The position numbers were made by a program, and so were the translations under genes. Below are positions 15,538 through 18,226 of a DNA stretch of 18,226 bases, in pieces; the first letter of the stretch is position 1; each line of letters begins with the position of its first letter. This DNA comes from Thermogutta sp. (lineage in GTDB: Bacteria; Planctomycetota; Planctomycetia; Pirellulales; Thermoguttaceae): the NCBI RefSeq assembly GCF_014359955.1, contig NZ_JACIYL010000010.1:1-18226 (forward strand), in the 5' to 3' direction. The notes under the pieces were generated by a model that searched no databases, was not told the origin of the DNA, and saw only the letters and a list, made by a program, of their open reading frames with translations.

Positions 15538-15562
15538 GCGGTGTGAAACACACCGCCCTTTT
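15538..15562 (+). terminator. perfect 8-bp hairpin with short T-run
   Basis: GCGGTGTG (15538-15545) and CACACCGC (15549-15556) pair fully around loop AAA, followed by CCTTTTCC. The T-run is short, so termination strength is uncertain. On the plus strand it lies about 200 bases before ugd and no gene precedes it, so it could end a small RNA or block read-through. Confidence 0.45.
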
Positions 15563-15599
15563 CCAACCATGCGGTGGACCTATTTCTGTGCTAGATTTT

Positions 15600-15628
15600 T
15601 TGAGCTTGCCCACGCAACAGACAATAAG
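15600..15628 (+). promoter_or_regulatory. weak candidate promoter of ugd
   Basis: TTGAGC (15600-15605) and AATAAG (15623-15628) are 17 bases apart, each 4 of 6 to consensus. An extended -10-like TGCTAGATT at 15589-15597 is an alternative. Either would give a leader of 120-160 bases. Confidence 0.25.
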
Positions 15629-15741
15629 CCCCCTTGTTGGTGGGGTATTTGTGATCTTCGAATTGCTCCGGAAGGGGCTCCACGGTTAATGTAAGTCACC
15701 GGACTCTGCGGACAAAATTAAGAAAGCTGAAATAAAGAAAA

Positions 15742-15748
15742 AAGGAGG
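15742..15748 (+). promoter_or_regulatory. ribosome binding site of ugd
   Basis: AAGGAGG lies 6 bases before the GTG at 15755 and establishes that unusual start codon. Confidence 0.85.
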
Positions 15749-15754
15749 CCAGCC

Positions 15755-17068
15755 GTGAGGATCGCGATGATAGGCACTGGTTACGTGGGGCTTGTGACCG
15801 GCACGTGCTTCGCCGAAACCGGCAACGATGTCATCTGCGTAGATTGCGATGCTGAAAAAATTCGACTCCTGCAGGCGGGCGAATGTCCGATCTACGAGCC
15901 CGGTTTGGAAGAACTCCTCCAGCGAAATATAGCGGCAGGCCGTCTGCGCTTTACCACAGATTTGCCTAGCGCCGTCCGATGGGCAAAACTCATCTTCATT
16001 GCCGTGGGAACACCGCCCCGGGATGACGGCTCTGTCGATTTGTCGGCCCTTTGGGCGGTCGTCGAGGAGATGGCTCCCCACCTCGCCGAGGACGCCATCG
16101 TGGTGATCAAGAGCACGGCGCCGGTCGGAACGAACGCGGCGGTCACCGCCAGGCTCCGCGAACTCACCGGCCGCTCCGTGGATGTGGCCACCAATCCCGA
16201 GTTTCTGAAAGAGGGTGCGGCCGTGGAAGATTTCATGAAGCCCGACCGCGTGGTAGTGGGGGCACGGCGGGAGGAGGTCCTGGAAGTCCTCTGGGATCTC
16301 TACCAGCCTTATCTGCGTACGGACAAGCCTCTGCTTTTCATGTCACCGGAAAGTGCCGAAATGACCAAGTACGCGGCCAACGCGATGCTCGCCACAAAGA
16401 TCAGTTTCATCAACGAAATCGCGGCCATCTGCGAGCGGACGGGAGCCGATATCAACGATGTTCGCCGGGGAATCGGGCACGACAGCCGGATCGGTTTTGC
16501 GTTTCTGTTCCCGGGCGTTGGCTACGGAGGCAGTTGCTTTCCCAAAGACGTTCGGGCCTTGGCGGCCGTGGCTCGCGCTCACGATGTGACCCCGCGGATT
16601 CTGGAGGCCACGCACCAGGTCAACGAACATCAAAAAGCAATTCTCCTCCGCAAAATCCGGGAGCACTTCGGCGGTGCTCTTTCGGACAAAACGATTGCCA
16701 TCTGGGGGCTTGCCTTCAAACCGGGAACGGACGACATTCGCGAGGCGCCATCTTTGGTCTTGATTGATGGCCTGCTCCAGCACGGGGCGGCTCTGCGAGT
16801 GTATGACCCGGAAGCGATGGAGAACGTCCGCAAACGCTACGGAAACCGGCTCACGTACTGTCAGCAACGGGATGAAGCCCTGGATGGTGCCGACGCCCTG
16901 GTGATCGTGACGGAATGGAAGCAGTTCATCCACCCTGACTTCGACGAGATGAAGCGCCGATTGAAACGGCCGGTCATCTTCGACGGACGAAATATCTACA
17001 ATCCTCATCGCATGAAGGATCTTGGCTTCACCTATTACAGCATTGGACGACCGCCGGTCAGACCGTAA
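15755..17068 (+). CDS. ugd: UDP-glucose 6-dehydrogenase
   Basis: This 437-residue cytoplasmic enzyme oxidises UDP-glucose to UDP-glucuronate in two NAD-dependent steps, supplying precursor for exopolysaccharide, capsule or modified lipids. The GTG start is fixed by AAGGAGG. The N-terminal Rossmann domain begins [41 protein letters not shown] and [14 protein letters not shown] are family blocks. The central helix has K205 and N209 ([20 protein letters not shown]), and the catalytic cysteine is C261 in YGGSCFPKD, with D265. The C-terminal domain has [16 protein letters not shown] and [11 protein letters not shown]. All catalytic residues are present. A UDP-ManNAc or GDP-mannose dehydrogenase is less likely given the overall match to the Ugd/TuaD pattern. 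It stands alone on its strand, with no polysaccharide genes adjacent in the window. Confidence 0.94.
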   Translation: MRIAMIGTGYVGLVTGTCFAETGNDVICVDCDAEKIRLLQAGECPIYEPGLEELLQRNIAAGRLRFTTDLPSAVRWAKLIFIAVGTPPRDDGSVDLSALWAVVEEMAPHLAEDAIVVIKSTAPVGTNAAVTARLRELTGRSVDVATNPEFLKEGAAVEDFMKPDRVVVGARREEVLEVLWDLYQPYLRTDKPLLFMSPESAEMTKYAANAMLATKISFINEIAAICERTGADINDVRRGIGHDSRIGFAFLFPGVGYGGSCFPKDVRALAAVARAHDVTPRILEATHQVNEHQKAILLRKIREHFGGALSDKTIAIWGLAFKPGTDDIREAPSLVLIDGLLQHGAALRVYDPEAMENVRKRYGNRLTYCQQRDEALDGADALVIVTEWKQFIHPDFDEMKRRLKRPVIFDGRNIYNPHRMKDLGFTYYSIGRPPVRP

Positions 17069-17410
17069 TCTGTTGCCGGGGCCCCGATGTGGTCCCTAAC
17101 TGCCAACAGGCCGCGGAGCCGAAGCGAGAATGCGTTTGACTGATTCGCACACGGACGGTTAAAATGACAATAACGCCGCTGCGGTATCGGCAGTGAGTGT
17201 GCCCGGAAACCGTGCGAGTATCTGGTGAGACTTTTCCTCGCCCGATGGGTGGGCGGTTCTAGTCCAGATAGGGGATGAACTGAGGTAACTTCTCCAGGTC
17301 GCTGACGATAACTTGGCAGACGACCGGCCAGAGGCTTATGGAAGAGGGCCGAACGTCGGTCAGTCGGACTGCCAACCCGTCCGCCGTCCGGTAAGTGTGA
17401 ATCGACTGGC
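17069..17410. other. intergenic region, ugd to Ser/Thr kinase
   Basis: The region contains a GGGGCCCC-centred 10-bp palindrome (17077-17086) just after ugd, a strong promoter-like pair (17136-17165) and a CGCCC/GGGCG hairpin near 17240-17260. A minus-strand frame of 66 codons at 17259-17459 runs into the kinase gene and is not supported. The stretch from about 17172 to 17410 would be the leader of the kinase transcript or a separate small RNA. Confidence 0.5.
17136..17165 (+). promoter_or_regulatory. sigma-70 promoter upstream of the Ser/Thr kinase
   Basis: TTGACT (17136-17141) and TAAAAT (17160-17165) are separated by 18 bases, each matching 5 of 6 consensus positions. This is the best promoter-like pair I found in the window. 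It implies a start site near 17172 and a leader of about 240 bases before ATG 17411. Confidence 0.55.
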
Positions 17411-18226
17411 ATGATCGAGGGTAACGAGAGAACCGGCACCCCTTCGCGACAGCCGTCACCGGCGAAGCCAGTTCGGCTGGAAGAACAGCCGACGGTGATC
17501 ACTCCCGCCGAGGCGCTGCTGCCGGTCTCCTCGCCCGAAATTGGCGTGGAAATCCTCACCCCCAGAGTCAGCCCGGGAGCCACCCTCGGTCCTTACGAGA
17601 TCCTGGAGTATATCGGTGGCGGAGGGATGGGCCGGGTATTTCGGGCGTTCGATGCCCGCCTTTCCCGGGTGGTGGCGCTGAAGGTCCTCACACCCGAGCA
17701 GGCTGCGGACCCGCAAACCCTCGCAAGATTCCAGAACGAAGCCCGGTCTGCCGCGCGATTGAACCATCCGGGCATCGTGCAGGTCTATGCGGCGGGTGAG
17801 CAGGATGGGGTTCACTACATCGCCTTCGAGTTCATCGAAGGCACCAACCTGCGAAAACTCGTGGAAGAAAAAGGGCCGCTCCCCTGGGTGGATGCCGTGC
17901 GATACATCCTTCAGGTGGCCGAGGCCCTCGATCACGCGAGCAGGCGAGGGGTCATCCATCGAGACATCAAACCGTCCAACATCATTGTGACCCACGATGG
18001 CCAGGCCAAATTGATCGACCTGGGATTGGCCCGAATTTATCAACCCAGAGGGCCGGCGCAGGATCTGACCAGCAGTGGCACAACTCTGGGGACATTCGAC
18101 TATATCGCGCCGGAACAGGCGCGAGATCCTCGGCTGGCGGATGTCCGCAGCGACATTTAGTCTTTGGGCTGCACGCTCTTCTTCCTGCTGACGGGCCAGC
18201 CTCCGTTCCCCGGTGGAACGGTCCTC
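17411..18226 (+). pseudogene. Ser/Thr protein kinase, Hanks type, with in-frame TAG; runs off the window
   Basis: The cytoplasmic N-terminal region of about 60 residues is Pro/Ser/Glu-rich and the kinase domain begins at LGPYEILEYIGGGGMGRVF. Key residues are present: K91 in VALKVL, E110, HRDIKPSN (D185, N190), D203 in IDLGLAR (DLG in place of DFG), APE at 233-235 and D248 in RSDI. Codon 250 (18158-18160) is TAG where the family has tyrosine. The same frame then reads SLGCTLFFLLTGQPPFPGGT to the window edge, which is exactly the expected kinase continuation. One base change from TAT or TAC explains it. It may be a recent pseudogene, a sequencing or assembly error, or suppressed. A product stopping at residue 249 would lack most of the C-lobe and should be inactive. 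No good ribosome binding site precedes ATG 17411. Confidence 0.8.

Larger units (their letters stand above)
15265..15754. other. divergent intergenic region with repeats and hairpins
   Basis: These 490 bases separate the divergent kinase and ugd genes. They contain a 9-bp tandem repeat (15408-15425), an 8-bp stem with a 17-base loop (15453-15485), a perfect 8-bp hairpin (15538-15556) and two weak promoter candidates near 15590-15628. No protein-coding gene is supported. A small RNA is possible but unproven. Confidence 0.5.

Noticed and set aside
17259..17459. 66-codon minus-strand frame between ugd and the kinase gene
   Set aside because: Its first third overlaps the kinase coding sequence antisense, it has no ribosome binding site that I can see and no recognisable family. 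It is treated as chance.
18158..18160. TAG recoded as an amino acid in this organism
   Set aside because: Absence of TAG stops in 12 other genes is weak evidence because TAG is commonly the rarest stop. No other in-frame TAG is seen, so mutation or error is preferred until reads are checked.

Overview
The window reads as a chromosomal segment of a GC-rich Gram-negative bacterium, most likely a planctomycete. The evidence for this is a planctomycete-style Ser/Thr kinase (DLG in place of DFG, and SLGCTLFFLLTG after the activation segment), a GatCAB amidotransferase, a Tat-exported DUF362 protein, and a TonB-dependent receptor that requires an outer membrane. The phylum assignment is inference. 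No phage, integrase, IS transposase, CRISPR array, tRNA or rRNA gene was recognised.

Layout. (1) 1-368 has no gene. It holds a cluster of small stem-loop repeats that share one architecture: a GTAG or GGAG tetranucleotide directly followed by a hairpin. Another copy lies near 13.71 kb. (2) 369-5291, minus strand, is a three-gene signalling operon: TonB-dependent receptor, then a YfiR-type periplasmic protein (DUF4154), then a CHASE8-HAMP-HisKA-HATPase-REC hybrid histidine kinase. It resembles the YfiN/YfiR pair, but with a kinase output in place of a diguanylate cyclase. (3) 5716-11438, plus strand, is a run of gatC, gatA, gatB, a SAM hydroxide adenosyltransferase (DUF62) and a bioA-type aminotransferase. 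The last two are 8 bases apart, or overlap if bioA starts at its GTG. (4) 11497-13480, minus strand, holds a Tat-secreted DUF362 protein and a small DUF4177-like protein, separated by a good intrinsic terminator. (5) 13816-15264, minus strand, is an orphan PAS-HisKA_3 membrane histidine kinase. (6) 15755-17068, plus strand, is UDP-glucose 6-dehydrogenase. (7) 17411 to the end is a Ser/Thr protein kinase whose frame is interrupted by a TAG exactly where the family has a tyrosine. The frame stays open and recognisable after the TAG up to the window edge.

How the genes work together. GatCAB converts misacylated Glu-tRNA(Gln) and/or Asp-tRNA(Asn). The two genes after it handle SAM or biotin precursors, although the BioA sequence looks closer to the lysine-using Bacillus type. 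The receptor, YfiR and kinase genes probably form one envelope-to-cytoplasm sensory path. UDP-glucose dehydrogenase supplies UDP-glucuronate for surface polysaccharide.

The points most worth a second look are the in-frame amber in the kinase, the GTAG/GGAG hairpin family, the YfiR/CHASE8-kinase module and the possible amino-donor switch in BioA. All calls come from reading the sequence, without database searches.
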